64,000 nucleotides of DNA from Apteryx mantelli (taxonomy: Eukaryota; Chordata; Aves; Apterygiformes; Apterygidae), in contig NC_089980.1 of assembly GCF_036417845.1 (NCBI RefSeq), positions 133,574,516 to 133,638,515 of the forward strand. Direction: 5' to 3'. Positions 27,621 through 41,278 of this stretch are shown piece after piece (position 1 is the stretch's first letter; each line of letters opens with the position of its first letter). The notes below the pieces were generated by a model, which worked only from the letters and a program-made list of their open reading frames with translations, ran no database searches and was not told where the DNA came from. The translations under genes were made by a program, and so were the position numbers.

Positions 27621-29728
27621 AGGTATTCTTTCCGGCTAGGTCAGCTGGCTGCTCCATGGCTTTGTAGAACAATCCTTATCCTTTTTCATAAGGTACAAAG
27701 CCTGTATGATCTTTCTCAGCTCTTGCTGGACTGGTGCTTATGTCTGCCTTTCTGGTGCAGGACTGTCTCTTCACAGGTACAATGTAGCCCTTAGTGGCTA
27801 CCGAAATGTGTTTTTCTCTGTCATTGTGATTTCAACATAGTAATTTAGATCATGACGTTCTCCCTAAATTGGTCTGAAAGGTGATTACTTTCTCCTCAAA
27901 TTCCACATTGGATCTGGAACTTACAATAAAGCAACTAATGATGAAGTAACTTCTTCTCTTGCACAGTTTATTGTATTTTGTAAATAAGTGACACCATCAA
28001 GTGATTTTTTTTTTAATATATACCTAGGTATATAAATGGCCTTAATATTATCACCATACTCTGCATTTCCATCCAGATTACTCCTTCTACTTACTCTTCC
28101 ATTTACTTTTTCATACCTCTGTTGTATCTCACTCTTTTTATTATTAATCCTTGAATTTGATTTTAAATCACTTAGTTTAGCATTTGATCTTTTTGTGTGT
28201 TTCTGTAGGACCTTCTATAATGATGCAGTAAGGCATTGCAGTTATTAGAAGGGAACCCTGGCCTGTGACTGTGAAACAACTGAATACTGTTTCTTTCAGC
28301 TTAGTTGAAGAAGTGGTAAATAGTAATTTAGCAGTTGTGATATTACTCAGTGGCTGAAATGTCAATAAGACTCATCTGAGATCAAGAAACATCAAAATAT
28401 TAGCTATCACAGACCTTTGCTTGGCTTTCAGAGAGCACTTCAAGATGCTGACCCCAGTGCCAGTGCTCTAATATCACAGTGGTTTGATCTGAAAACTCTT
28501 AATTTTATTTGATGTTTTCTTGCTCAACCAGATTTCATGGCTGACTAGGAAGAGGGAGGAGGAGAAAGGGCATGAATGACGATAGTCTAATGGCATATGT
28601 TAGGCTTATTCTGCAAAGTAATAGTGTCATTTTCTTATAATTAATGTTAGCAATGATGTGCTTGCTGAACAACCAGCTTGTTTGTCCTGATTTGGTGGGG
28701 GTGACTTTTTTTTTCCTGGTTTGGTTTTCAAACAGAAAGCTATGAACACTTTCTGGTGTCAAACAGCAGCAGCTCCTGACCTTATGTTCCCTTCTCTGAG
28801 CGATAATGTTTCTTTGTTACTTATTTTTAGCTCAGATTGTTTTTCTCCCCTTTCCCCCAACATGATTTGTACAACCTTTAGAAAACTGAGTAGTTGTGGT
28901 TTTGAATCATGCTCCATTTCTAGACTGAATGAGTATTTCTGAAGAAGCACTGGCTTGCTTGTGTGCGAGTCTTTTTCTTCCTCAAAAAGACAACAACCAT
29001 GCCATGGTCTTACCCCCTTGGGAAAGAAAGAGGCAATACTGCAGACCCTTATAAGCCTCTATGGTGACCCTGGAGATGACAACGTGTTAAATAGACTGGT
29101 TCAAAATGAAACGGCTTATATTGCTAGCAGATATCCTGTTGTTTTCCCTTAGCTATGATTCAGTGTCATTTGGATAAAATATCTTGAAGCAGTGTATTTT
29201 GGTCCTGAAATAAAGCATGACTATTCGTTTTGAAACTATAGTAATACTTAGCTATGAATCAGTCTATATTTGACTCCTTGTTTTGCGTATAAAGCTTTCA
29301 GCATAGCTACTACAAGCCTGAGTACTGTTACTTGTGCTTTTGGTGAAATACAAGATAGCTTAAACATCTGATTTGTATACACTGATATTAAAAAACAAAC
29401 AAACAAAAAAACCACTTATAGGAATAAATTTGAATTTCACAAAAATCTAAATAACTCTGACTGTTTTAAAAGCATGGGAGAAAACAAATAATAAATTTAA
29501 TGGCAAACTATTTATTTCCCATTAAAACAGTTATTACTTCTGTATTAGAAAGGTTCTTGTTACACGTTTCACAGATAAGGTATTCCTCCTCCCAGCCAAG
29601 CTTGCAATTTTTAGTTGTTGTGTGACTTTTTATTCTGTTTGAGGTGTTCATAGGAAGTCAATTATCTGAGGGGTAGGCCTATGCTTCTTCTGTGTGCTCG
29701 TATTACATACATGTTCATTAAATGGGTG

Positions 29729-29751
29729 TACACACACACACGCATGCACAC
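29729..29751. repeat. Short interrupted (CA)n microsatellite
   Basis: A run of CA dinucleotides interrupted by CGCATG. Confidence 0.85.
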
Positions 29752-29794
29752 AGTTTGGCAATATTTCTATGCCACTTAAAGAATAATAACCCCA

Positions 29795-29890
29795 GAACAG
29801 AATCAGAGGAAAATTGAGGTTGGAGAGGACTTCTGGAGGTCATCTGGTCCAACCTACCTGCCCAGAGCTTAGATCAGATTGCTCTACAAC
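29795..29890 (-). mobile_element. CR1 LINE fragment (avian type, 3' part)
   Basis: The segment GAGGTTGGAGAGGACTTCTGG, followed by AGGTCATCTGGTCCAACC and CTGCCCAGAGC, matches the reverse complement of the CR1 LINE 3' region as I know it (GGTTGGAAGGGACCTCTGGAGATCATCTAGTCCAACC). The insertion therefore lies in minus orientation. Only about 95 bases remain, with several differences from the consensus, so it is an old 5'-truncated copy. CR1 is the dominant LINE of birds and is also found in crocodilians and turtles. Confidence 0.85.
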
Positions 29891-32800
29891 TATATGAGAA
29901 AAACATGTGCTTATTTTATAGCCTACTTTGTATAACTGCTATAACCTACAGTAGTAAACTGATTTTTCCAATATATCTAAGCTAGTGTAATTACACTGGA
30001 AAAACTTCTAGATGCAGACTAGACCTTAATATTAAGCAGCATCTAAAATTACTAAAGAATATTTAATTTTTATGTTGTGGAAAGTCCCTTTTACTAGCCA
30101 AGTTAAGAGAAGGAAACATACAGTCCTTATGGAAGGTATGTATCAATGTGGTTGAATATGTGGCTCCATACCTATGACGGCTTTTCCTCCTAAACTGCAA
30201 AACTACTGTAAATCTGTATTTTTAAACCATAGATGTCAGAGTAATTTTGCATATTACCCTGAAAAAATGTGATTTTAAATTAACAAAACCAGCACCACCC
30301 CAACATTCTTTATTATCTATTTTTTGAAGAACTTATAGAAAAGGTACCTCATGCAAAAATATGCTAAATTACTATTTTATAGATCTGATTCTCACTTAAA
30401 ATAAAATGTTTTGTGTTACATTAAGGCTGAAGAGTATTTTTGTTGCCTTTGTAGGGCTGCAATTTGTCATGAAGGAAATAATGTTTTTAGGAAAAGGCCT
30501 GAGTAAAACTGGAGCATTGATAAAGCTTTTAGAAAGAATGGAAGAATATCCCTCTATTCCTCCCTATTTTTTATGTTTTTTTAAAAAAAGTATGCATAGT
30601 TTTAATTGAAAATCTGTGTCTTTGTTGCATGGTATATATGTATATAATGCATGTATACCTCTTTAACATTTTTGTTTACTTTCAGTTAATCTATTTGTCT
30701 AGCTATCTGGGAAGAAGCATGGGAATAAAAATGTTAGAATGCAGGAATAGGCTAATCTGTTTGAATGCATTTTCTTAAAAGCCTCCCCTTTGCCTCAAAG
30801 AAAAACCAAACCAATTATCCAAGAAAAAAAACCCACCACTCTTAAAAATCTTCCCAACAATCTGAAGTAGTCTCTGATGAAGGCTGTGTTGCTCTTCTCT
30901 TTATATATTCTAAGCTTTGTTATAAGAGAAACCATTTTTCTCTGTGTTACCTTCTGAGTGGGAATGCTGACTTTTTTGCAAGTGATCATAGTAGTCTTTT
31001 GCCTTGGTTTTTAATGCACAAAAATGCAGCCTCTGCTCATGTCTCAGCAATTTTAGTTTTGCTTTTCGTGGCTGGCAGATCAGTAGTGGAAATCAAATTT
31101 TATGCAGTGCTGAAACATGTAATGCAAATTACGTAATTAGATTTAGCTGTATGCAAATTAACTTTAAAAACTGCGGGTGTATAAATGGTGATTGTCTCTG
31201 AATGGGATGTGTTGTGAGAGTTACAGATCCGCTGGTGATCTTGGACTAGGCACCTCTAAGTCTGTTTATGCTTACTGAACTGAAACTGCAAATAAGCCCT
31301 GTATAGGAGGTAGTAAAAATCCATTAAGGTGAACCAGCCTTTAATACATGTTAAACTCAGCTGGATTGGTAACTGGTGTCTTGCAGGTGAGAGGCTCTGT
31401 AGCTTGCTGGCAAATTTCCGTATTCTCTGTTTCTCTGTTAAATGCCAGTCTTATACCTTCAAGAATGAGGCTCTCTTTTGGAAAGAAATGTGTTAAAACA
31501 AGCTCTGCCTGTGAGTTTGCACTGGCAGGATCTTCCACTCTGCATGCCCGGGTAGAGCCCCTCACGTACCGGTGCCCAGCGCTGACTTAAAGTGACATCT
31601 CAGTCAGTATCCACCAGCTCCTTCTCGCCTGTGGGATCAATTTATAGAAGGAGAGAGGAGGTGCTATTTTGTTTTTTCCCCCTAATGAGTTATAAAATTA
31701 TGTTTGAGACAGCATGGAAGTGTTGAATGATCAAAGAGAAGTGCATTTCTGGAACTGGGGTTAGAATGGTTATATTTATCCTTGAAATCTTAAGATAGTT
31801 AAAAACCAAAAGCCCAAATTACCAGCTATTTTTTATTTTTAGTTTAATCAAAAAAAAAAAGACCAGAATTATGAAAACTGCTTATTTAATCATTGATTTA
31901 GAAACTTTGTACTGGGCATTTCATTTCTTCCTTTAAACGCTTTCTATATAGCAACACAGTGTTTGAGAGAAAGACATCATTTGACTTATTATTACCCTTT
32001 TGAAACAGGGAAGTCATAACACTGTTTTATCAAATGATAATTGAGGCCTTAGGCAGAAACTCTTGGACACTATAGGTAGCATTTTAACTGAGAACACAGA
32101 AAATACATTTGATACTAGTACTTGGAACACTTTTATTTAGTCTTAGTTTCAGTAAAATTTGTTCTATTCTAACTGACATAGCTGATATAGTTAAAGAAAT
32201 TGTGTTTGATAACTAAGGATGCCTTGTGTCTTTGGCAACATTGTTTCCTCCATTCACACACAGCTAAAGAAACTTGCCTTACTGGATATAAATAAAATTG
32301 GAGTTAGATTTTTATATCATTCTTTGCAAGATGTATGCTAGCAGGTGTTGTCTAAGCATCTAATATTACAGACAAGTGTTGGTAGCTAGTTTCAGTAACA
32401 ATTCACATGCACTGGGCTACATATGTAATCTATTGTACCTAATTCCTTTGGGCAGCTTTCTTTTGAAGCATCCTTATTAAATGTCAGAGTGTTTTGTAAT
32501 ATTCAGACATTTACTTAACATACCACAAATGCATATTAACTTGCTAATGTCATGCATTTTCTGGAAGATTCACAGATTAACTGCTTCTGTCACTTACTCT
32601 TAACTCTCCGACAAATATGTTAATTTTGAGTCAGGGTTGCACCCCCAAATATTTTGGATAATATTGAACATGCACTGGAAGCCAAGCAAATGTAAATTTT
32701 TAATCCCTTTGCTTTATAATGTTTGGTTGTTGCATTTCTGAACCCTCGTTTTTACTTGGAAAATGGGTAGAAGGAAAACATAAGAAGCCTAGTTTCTTTT

Positions 32801-34612
32801 AAGATGGGCACAAGTCTGTTTACTTTTCCATATTGCCTTTCAGAAGCAGTATGCAAATTTAGATAAGAGCTGAAGATACTACATTGGAAAGTCTAATTAA
32901 GCACAAAATAAAAAAGAAAAAGCCAAATTGATCACAGATATTTTGACCAGTAGTTCATCATTGATGTCACTGGAATTGAAGAGTGTGTAGTTCTAATCAT
33001 TTGGCACTTTAGTGCCCTTTGACATGTTGAATTGATGATCGGTCAAAACAGTTGTAAAATTCTCTGAAACTGTTGGTGTATGTTATGCTTTGTATGACTG
33101 TATTTCTGTGGTAGATCAAATGATCTTTTTGCTTAGGATTTGTAGCTGTTCATTAAGCAGTTTTGGTCCTCCGGTCCCTTCAACTGCTACCGAATCCTTC
33201 TGCAGAGCTAGGATCTTTTCCAGCTGCCGATAGCTGTCATTGCTATTTTGGTAGTCTCTTTTTGCTCTAAATGTGAGCTGATAAAAACATCAAGAACAGT
33301 TGCTGCTACTTTAACACTACACTAGGGATAATATTTATGAGTTTTTGTCAGAGGTGTAAGATTTGCTTCTTTCTTTTTGTAGAAGTAAACTGTAAAATAT
33401 TGGGAATATTTTACTGCTGATCATAAAAATGTAGCTATCCCTCATGGCACCCAGACATTCAGAGTGGTCCACCGATTACAACCAAAGTGAGAGAAAAATT
33501 TATTGCAGGGGGGTTTAAAATTCAAACAACAAAATGGGAAATGGTTTTTGGACGATGATTTTCGAAGAAGTGGGACATCAGTGAATGTCAGCACACTTTA
33601 AAACTCTACAGTTGTTTTTTTTTCATATAATACAATTGTTACAATTTTAATTTGATCATGGAAGCTGTTTTTGATACATTTGCTAATAGCTGATGCAACA
33701 GCGTGTTTAAGTGTTTTTATTTTTTTGCCAAATGTACAGGCCAAGTGTGTTGTGGTTTTTTGTTTGTTTTCTTTTTTTCCTTCCTCAAAGAACCAATGAT
33801 GTGTTAGTGCAGTCTTTCCTTTCATCTGTCAGTGTATCTTGGTCCTGTTCTTTTGAGACTACTGGTTGAGGGTTCTGCATAATTGTCTTCGTATCTTAAC
33901 CTTTGCATCTCCCAAGTCTTGGTTATGACCTCCCTCTCAAAGTAATCGACTTACCTTAATCAAGGTAAGGTGGATTAACTTCAAATTGATTTGAAGTTGA
34001 AAAATTATAAAGTCACATATCTGCAAAGCTATCAGTCTTCTGAAATCCATGCTACTTCTTTGTTAAGATTAACAAGGGATAGTCCTTTATAGCAAAGGTG
34101 AAACACACTTTTTTGCAGGAAGGAGTTATAAAATTTATATAAACCAAAGCAGCACTTCTCTGCAGTAAAACCCATTGCTGAGTTCACTGGGATGTTTTCT
34201 AGCCATTTTGTGCCATTGGACTGTAAAAAAGCAGCTGGAAACTGACAGTGTAGCTGCTGCTTGCTACTGAAGCAGTACAAAGCAGCTGGAGCCTTCCAAA
34301 GAATTTTTCTTTTGGGTTATGAGTTTTCTATTTTCATAATGCATAATGTAAAAGATCCACTGTTTAAGATGTTATTACAATTAGCATGTGCACTTTTTTT
34401 TTTTCCTCTGCTGAATCAGCATTCAGGTGCTTTAAAACTCAAGCTGTCTTGAAGAAACTTAAATCTCACTTTCAACAGGAAAAAGGACTTGTGGCAGTGA
34501 TTCCCGTTTTCGTTGTTTGAGTTTTTGTTGTATTAAGAATGGGTCGTGTTGCTTTTATTGAACTCAGTCATAGGATCAGTATACATTTTCCATATATACC
34601 TTACACCTATAG

Positions 34613-34735
34613 CTCAGACTGTGACTGAGATCCTGAGCGGGGTGTTAGTGACGTTGCATTGACTTTGCTGGGACTGACGTGTAAATAGTTGTACATGATT
34701 TATTATTTTGCTGAGTAAGGCCTATTTACAGGTAA
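34613..34735. repeat. Possible ancient palindromic repeat
   Basis: GAGATCCTGAGCGGGGTGTTAGTGACG, a central CATTGACTTTGCTGGGACTGACG, and a right part ending GAGTAAGGCC share word order with the palindromic repeat at 14591-14710. It is diverged and the arms no longer pair well. Confidence 0.3.
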
Positions 34736-35064
34736 ATAAAACCTTTCATTGAAATGTAGGGTTTTTTGTTTTTGTTTTGGTATGAATTATTGCTAGATTT
34801 TGGGCATGCAAACAGCTTCCACTTAGGTAATCTGCGATGTGAACTTGTAGTGCCTTATACGCTGTGTCGAACTTTCCTGTCCGCATGCTTTCACCCCTCT
34901 AAATACAAAGTAGTTTATTATCCTGAATGAAAGTAGAATATATCTAGCTGAAGAATAAATGTGGGCACCTGAACTCATTCTTCAGCGTAGCCAACGCACT
35001 GTAAGATGCATCCTACTTTTTCTTGTGACGACACACTTTTTTTTTGACTATGTGCCAAAGCCCT

Positions 35065-36075
35065 TACAAGAGGTGTAAGACTGGGAGGGACCTAGAAAAT
35101 CTGTTGTTCTGGTCTGGGTCACTGAGACAGGATTAAGTATTACCAAAACATTCATGACAGATAATTGTCTAATCTGTTACCAACTCTCTAGGGAAGAAGA
35201 TGGGGCAATTCCAGAGAACTTCTTTTCCGTTCTTAGAGTTACTCCTCTGTTTATCTGGGGAAATGAGGGCTGTGATAGCTGACTCTTTTTTTGTAGAGAG
35301 AGCAGGGCTGATCTTTGGAAACTGTGTAGCCAGGTTTGCATAATACTGTTGCTAGTCCTAAAAGCCTTAGAAAATCCAAGCTGGCAAGTCCTGTTGTGGC
35401 ATACATGGCATAGTTGAAACCTAGCTAAAACATCCATGGATAACTGAGTCAATAGTTTAAAACATGTCATCTTAAACCTCCTTTGCTTCTGATTTTCTTT
35501 TGACCCTCCCTGTGTGACTAAGAGTTGATCACAAGTCAATTTATAGGGACTAAGCAACCCAATTCCTTTAACCTCTTCACATTGATCATGTTTTCTAAAG
35601 CTGTTGTTGATTTCTTACTTTCTTCCAGGCTGTTTTGAAATTTTTTCCCTCCTCTCTCAAAATATAAAAAAGTTTTTTAGTTGAGCCCTCATCATCAGTG
35701 AGAAGGGGAAAAGCTATGTTTTCTGCATCTGGCAGTCCTGACAATATTTGCAAGAATTAGTTGAACACCCACCGCCCATTTAGTTTGTGACCCTTTCTAA
35801 TTTACAGATTTTCTTCCATGTTACCGTTCTCAACAAAGTTTTTCATTTTATTTAAACGGTTGATTCTCTAAGTCTGTGTCTTAACAGGATGAAATTAGAC
35901 ACATAAGTGTGAATTTCACATTTTCTCTAATTTATCAAGACCATTTTGAGTTTTGATCCTGTTCTCTTCAGATATTTGTGAGTCCTCCTGCTGCATGTGA
36001 TAGTAAATTTTAATAAATGTCATCCCTGTTCTCTCCTCAATGTTGATTAAATTAACCTAAACAAAACAGGGCATA
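35065..36075 (-). mobile_element. Ancient CR1/L3-like LINE remnant, discontinuous
   Basis: Three blocks occur in the order expected of one minus-oriented CR1-type element. At 35070-35240 there is GGGAGGGACCT, GACAGGATTAAGTAT and a GACAGATAATTGTCTAATCTGTT-like stretch. At 35570-35640 there is CTTTAACCTCTTCACATTGATCATGTTTTCTAA. At 35930-36075 there is CTAATTTATCAAGACCATTTTGAGTTTTGATCC followed by diverged sequence. These resemble older amniote CR1/L3 consensus segments as I recall them. The material between the blocks is unrecognisable. No reading frame survives. Confidence 0.55.
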
Positions 36076-37719
36076 GCATACAAATACACTTTTAAAATAT
36101 GCTGTTAGAAAACCTGCTGAGAATGAGCACAATAATTGACTCTTGTTATCAGAATTCTACGTGATACTTTTGCAACAGTCAAGTGGTTAAGTGAAGTTTT
36201 TAAAATCATAAATGCTGTGATTTTTTTTTGAATTTTTATTTGCAGCAAAGACCACTTTTCTAGCTGAAAATTCAGGCTCCTATCTAAAATAAGGAACAGC
36301 TATATTAGGTGATGGCACAGTTGTTAACATTACTGTTTTCATGTTTAAAGTATGCTTATACAAAGAAACTGGAGGTACTTTTCTGACTATTTACTAAGCA
36401 TTTTTCCAGCAAGAACCAAAATTACCAAGTCCTGAGGCTGAGTCATCAATATGCTTTTTTTGAACAAACTTTTCAAATATACATCAACAGTGGAAATTAA
36501 GTAAATCTTGAAGGAGACAGCTTTGCTGCTGGTTAAAACAAATAGATGCTCAGTGAGGATGAGCTGCTGCTGCTGCTTATAAAAGATCTATTGCTGTTAC
36601 TGATTTATGTTGTCATATCTCTGAATCATATGTATGGACCAGTATTTTTATTATGGTAGGCACTGCACAACTATATAACTAAAATGTAATCTTCACAATT
36701 CTGTCCTCTGAGGTGCTAAGGGGATGAAAGATGTCGTCCTTTAAAGTCTAGGATTGCCAGTTGGTTCTGATTTCTAGCTGGGATCAGGACCTTTAAAAGG
36801 CTTATCAGACAACTGTTGCCATGTGAAAATAAGACAGTCAAAAACCTTTAGTGAGGTGATCATGTTCTTTTTGACAGTTTTAAAACAAGAAAGATATGAT
36901 TTATGAACTTAATACATTACTTAAAAATAAATCTGTAATCAGCTTCCGTTGGGAGTTAATATCCATCTCCATTAGAAAAGAGATGAAATATCATGGTAGT
37001 ACAAAAGCGTGAAGGTATTTAGAAATGCTCTTGAAAGAGAAGACCAAAGACTGAGATCGAGCATTTGAAAATGGAACCAGAACTATATCCTTTCTTTCAA
37101 GACCTAAGACTGGAAAGATCAGAAGTACAAGAGGTGCGTAGTGGAGAGCTGAGAGACAAGTTTGCCAGAGACTAACTAGTTGGCTCAGAGATGGTATTCT
37201 CCTAGAATTTCCACCGTTTGAAAGTGCGGGGAGTATCATTAAACCAATAAATGTATTCACAGGGAAATGGGGAAGAATTATCAGAATTGCCGCCAAAACA
37301 ACCTTCATTATTCAGATTATACCTTACCAAAATGGGTATATGATCTGAGCTGTAATCCTCCCATAACCCTAAGACTCTGTATACATTATGAAGGACAAGT
37401 CACTTTTGGTGTTACTAAAAAAGGTCTTCTCTGTGTTGTGTAATAGCAATCAAATGCCAGATAGATAACTCTTCCTTACACTTTTACTTTTGGAGTCCTT
37501 ATCAAACAGTCTTGCAAAATCCATTCCCAGAGTCTGTTGTCTCCTCACTTTCCATCTTCCCTTATACAAAACCCTGAAATCATATTTTAGGGTTTCTAAA
37601 GTATCACAGTTGCTCAAGGATTTCCTAATAGGATGCAGACTTGAGTAGTCAGGGATGTTGGTTTTTTCATGCATGGGTTATATATATAGAACTCCTTTAT
37701 GAAATGGAAATCTGGAGGC

Positions 37720-37870
37720 GACTTTTCTGTGGCAGACCTGTGTGGACAAGCTTGCTTACAGAGCTACCAGGGAGGCCGGTGCTCTCGGAGCTGAACGTGC
37801 AAGCGTCCTGGCTGTCGGGACAGAGCAGGTTCGCTACGTGAGTTCTCCGAAAGGCTGCAGATCTCTCCTA
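37720..37870. other. Small CpG-containing patch
   Basis: About 150 bases with roughly ten CpGs in otherwise CpG-poor intron. No exon or named motif array was recognised. It could be a regulatory element or an old GC-rich repeat. Confidence 0.3.
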
Positions 37871-38815
37871 CTAGGACGTTTGGGAGTCGGAAAAGGAAAG
37901 GCTTTCCAGATCAAGGGTGTGAAGTTAACTTTCCACCCTCTGACCTTTCTTACAGACCACTACAGAGCTGCTTTTTCTGCAGCACCAAAGATGCTGCTGT
38001 TTGCCAGGATAACTATGCTAGTAAATCCTCTTGTACAAATGTATTTTTTATAGTATGAAACTGTGTGCTACTCTAAATGGTTTTATTAGTGTAACTGCGT
38101 TTAAACTGGGCCTTTTTCCATCGTCACCGCATGTAAAAATTTGCGTTTCTAATATATTCCACTGCTTTTCAGCATTGACTAGGTCCTTCCTTAAGGTGCA
38201 CTGCAACAGTAGATGACAGCAGAGTTTCTGTTCTGCAATGGAAACATTGCGAGAGAGGTACAACCCTGAGCACCAGGCTGTTTATTAGAGCTTTGCAAGC
38301 GTATACCAATCAAAGGATTTTTTTTTCTTAAATCTGTAGATTGCTTTGTTTTCCTCCTGCACCATCCCTGTTTACTCCGCAAGTAATACAGCTGAAATCA
38401 GCTAAGTGTGATCTGATCTGCTTCAATGATCCTGTCAGGGTCTTGTTTAAAGTTACTACTTATTAACTACTGTTGGCTCTGGTCCCTGAGCTACATGCGA
38501 TAGCTGATTGTTCGAATGCTCTTGGTGTGCTGTAGTGCAAAGCAGACTGGGGTTGCAGAAATGTGAGCCCTCATCTGGTCAGATCCTTAGTGGGAGGCAT
38601 GAATGAAGAAGGTAAAACTAGGCTGTCTTCACAAAATCACTGCTGCATACTGCGTTAAGGTTTTAGTTTCATCTGATTTAGTAAAGTGTAAGGCCTCGTG
38701 TTGAGGGGTGTTTTATGTGTGAATGCTGTATATTTGGGTATCGATTCATCTTCTTTAGAATATTTCTTAGGAAAAGAAGAAGAAGCAATGCAAATACAGT
38801 GATTTATTTTCTGAA

Positions 38816-38857
38816 CCCCCCCCCCATGTTCTTATTAAAAAAAAAAAAAAAAAAAAA
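38816..38857. repeat. C10 run and A21 run
   Basis: Ten C (38816-38825), then a short spacer, then 21 A (38837-38857). Simple sequence. Confidence 0.9.
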
Positions 38858-38970
38858 TCCACACACAACCCTGAGAATTTACAAAGGGGATGTACCTTTT
38901 TTGATATGAATCACATGCTCTGTTTATAATCTATTGCTTTGATATAGTAACTTGACTACTACTGTAGTGT

Positions 38971-38993
38971 AGTGTCCACTACTAGTGGACACT
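38971..38993. repeat. Perfect 11-bp inverted repeat, 1-nt spacer
   Basis: AGTGTCCACTA at 38971-38981 and its exact reverse complement TAGTGGACACT at 38983-38993 flank a single C. No transposon or known dimer site is evident. Confidence 0.9.
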
Positions 38994-41264
38994 TATTTCA
39001 CTAATGATTTGCTTTAATATTTCTTTCTCTTTGTGAGATTTCCACATACTGCTGTGTAGATGTGAGACCTTAATATCATCGTTTTCTAAACATTGTCTTC
39101 AGAAAAATATAGATATAATTCTTCTAAAATGTCATCTGAGTTACAGTATATTGCCAATCTAAAATGTTCCTGAGCTATGCTTTTTTCTATTGCAAAGAAT
39201 ATCATATTAGAATTTCATACCAGTGGCTATGAGGAATAAGAATCACTTTTATTATCAGGTTTCTCCATTTATTGATTTTCTTTATAAAAAATAGAATTAA
39301 TATAATTCATAACACGAGTGTATTTGCTTTCATTTGACCAGCTTTTCAGACACTTTTCACTTCTGTTTTAGGCTGTTAAGAAGTTTACCATAACAAGCCG
39401 CTCAGAGCAGTTTACTTTCTGTAAAAAAACAAGTGACTCCTGGTAATGCTCATGTGGTTTGTAACATTCCAGAGAACAACAAATATTAAAAAATAATATT
39501 TCTTCAAACCTGAGTTCCAAAATAATAGAATATGAATCATGCCATCATAAAATACTGATTTGAAATGCATATAAAATAGATTTCTGATGAGGAAGGAATT
39601 TCAGAAGTGCTGCTTTAAGAATTCTGGTGAGATACACAAACCACCTTCTGTAAGCTCTCCGAATATAACTAGCATGCTGCTCAGTTTATTCAAAAAGGAC
39701 TGTAAATTCTGGAAGTTTTAACTTGATATGTTTGCAGGTAACATGATTGATGTGTAATTCTAGAATGAAAGGAGTATTTAGAGTCTTGGCTATCAGTTCA
39801 CCGGTTCTTATTTCTTAAACAAAGACAGGTCAGATATTAGTCTTGTCTTCTGTAAGCACGTTATAGTTTCTGACTTTATCCCATGAATGCAAACAAATAC
39901 AAATTGACAAAATAGTCTAACACTTGAATGCTTATTGATCACTAGATCAGAAAAAACATAATAGTGGAGGGGGTTAGCCTACCTATCATAAGATTTTTTT
40001 CATAACTTCTCAGAGGTATATCATATTATAAATGCATTAGAAATGTTTTGCTCTGAGGATATGTAGCATTCCTATAAAGGTTAAATCAATAAAAATGATT
40101 TGGCCACATTCCTAAGCATGGCTAGAACAGGTAGCCCGTTGTTTAAGGTACCCTTGAATTTCTGGATCAGATTATTATGGTGCAGCAAAAAGGCTTACTA
40201 AAGGCTTCTTACTGTCTGCAGACATTCTGTGTTTCTGTGTGAAGATATCATCAGCCTAAAAAAACCTTCAGATTTCCTGGGCTACTGAAAAAAAGAGTAT
40301 TTTCAGAATAGTTTTTATGTATGTAGGTCTCAAATGTTGTGCTGTGTGTGCTGTAAGTTTTAAAGGAATTTTTTGCAGCAAGAAGGGTGAAGACACATCA
40401 GTAATTGATAACAACCAGGTATGTAAAGGAGGAAAAAAGAGACGTCTTTTAAATGAGCCTAGTAAAATTGTTGCCCATCTCAGTACCTTTATAAGTTTGT
40501 TTACATTTAAATTATTCTTTTGTTGCATATCTGATAACATGGAATAGCCATTAAATTATGTATATTTACTATGTCTATTCATTTCAGTAGTCAACTAAGA
40601 TTCTTAAATGTGATGGTAGAAGGCTTCAAACAACTGTTAGTTCAAATTCATCTAATTTTATACATAGCTGATAAAATTTAGTAGCCATTAAATAGTGTTT
40701 ATTCAATACATCTAGTTGATTCAGTGGTCAGTCTTAAAGTTTGACAGTAGTGTATTTTTTATAGATTTAGTGCATTTTAAAGTCTTTCATGCACATTGAG
40801 GAGCTCCTGTATATTACTGTTGCGGGGCAAAATTGTGTCTTACATTGTGTGTATGTGCTATGCCATCTACACTACTGACATTTTTATAGGATTTATGGAA
40901 CACAAAGTTACTGTCACTAATATTAGAGCTCAGATTGTATGGGTGTGTTAAATTTGTTTCACCCGCTCTCATTCTGCCCTTAAAGGCACTGTTTTTCCAG
41001 TATTCTTAATCTTTTTTTTTTCCTTTCTTCCTTTCTTTTTTCTTTTTACTTTTTGGGGGTGGGCAAGAGGGGTTGTATTATTTTTAAGAATTCCTAAAAT
41101 ACAAAATTGTGGAGAGTCATTCTGATGATCAAGTAGAAAGCACACCCCACTGGAAAAGAGGACTATATATTTCAAGATGTTTTTCAGTTGTGAAAATTTG
41201 ATCAGTGAATTAACCGCACATCCGGCTACATACATCTTTGATCAGGATTAGGACATTGCAGCTC

Positions 41265-41278
41265 GTGTGTGTGTGTGT
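41265..41278. repeat. Short (GT)7 microsatellite
   Basis: Seven GT units. Confidence 0.85.

Larger units (their letters stand above)
16135..29790. other. Shared intronic stretch, noncoding
   Basis: This stretch is intronic for both SUPT3H and RUNX2. It contains long homopolymers (19162-19181, 20947-20981, 26203-26224), a possible ancient repeat at 24033-24094 and a CpG-containing island of complex sequence at 27180-27620. The open frame at 16722-17147 has no recognisable domain. Confidence 0.6.
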
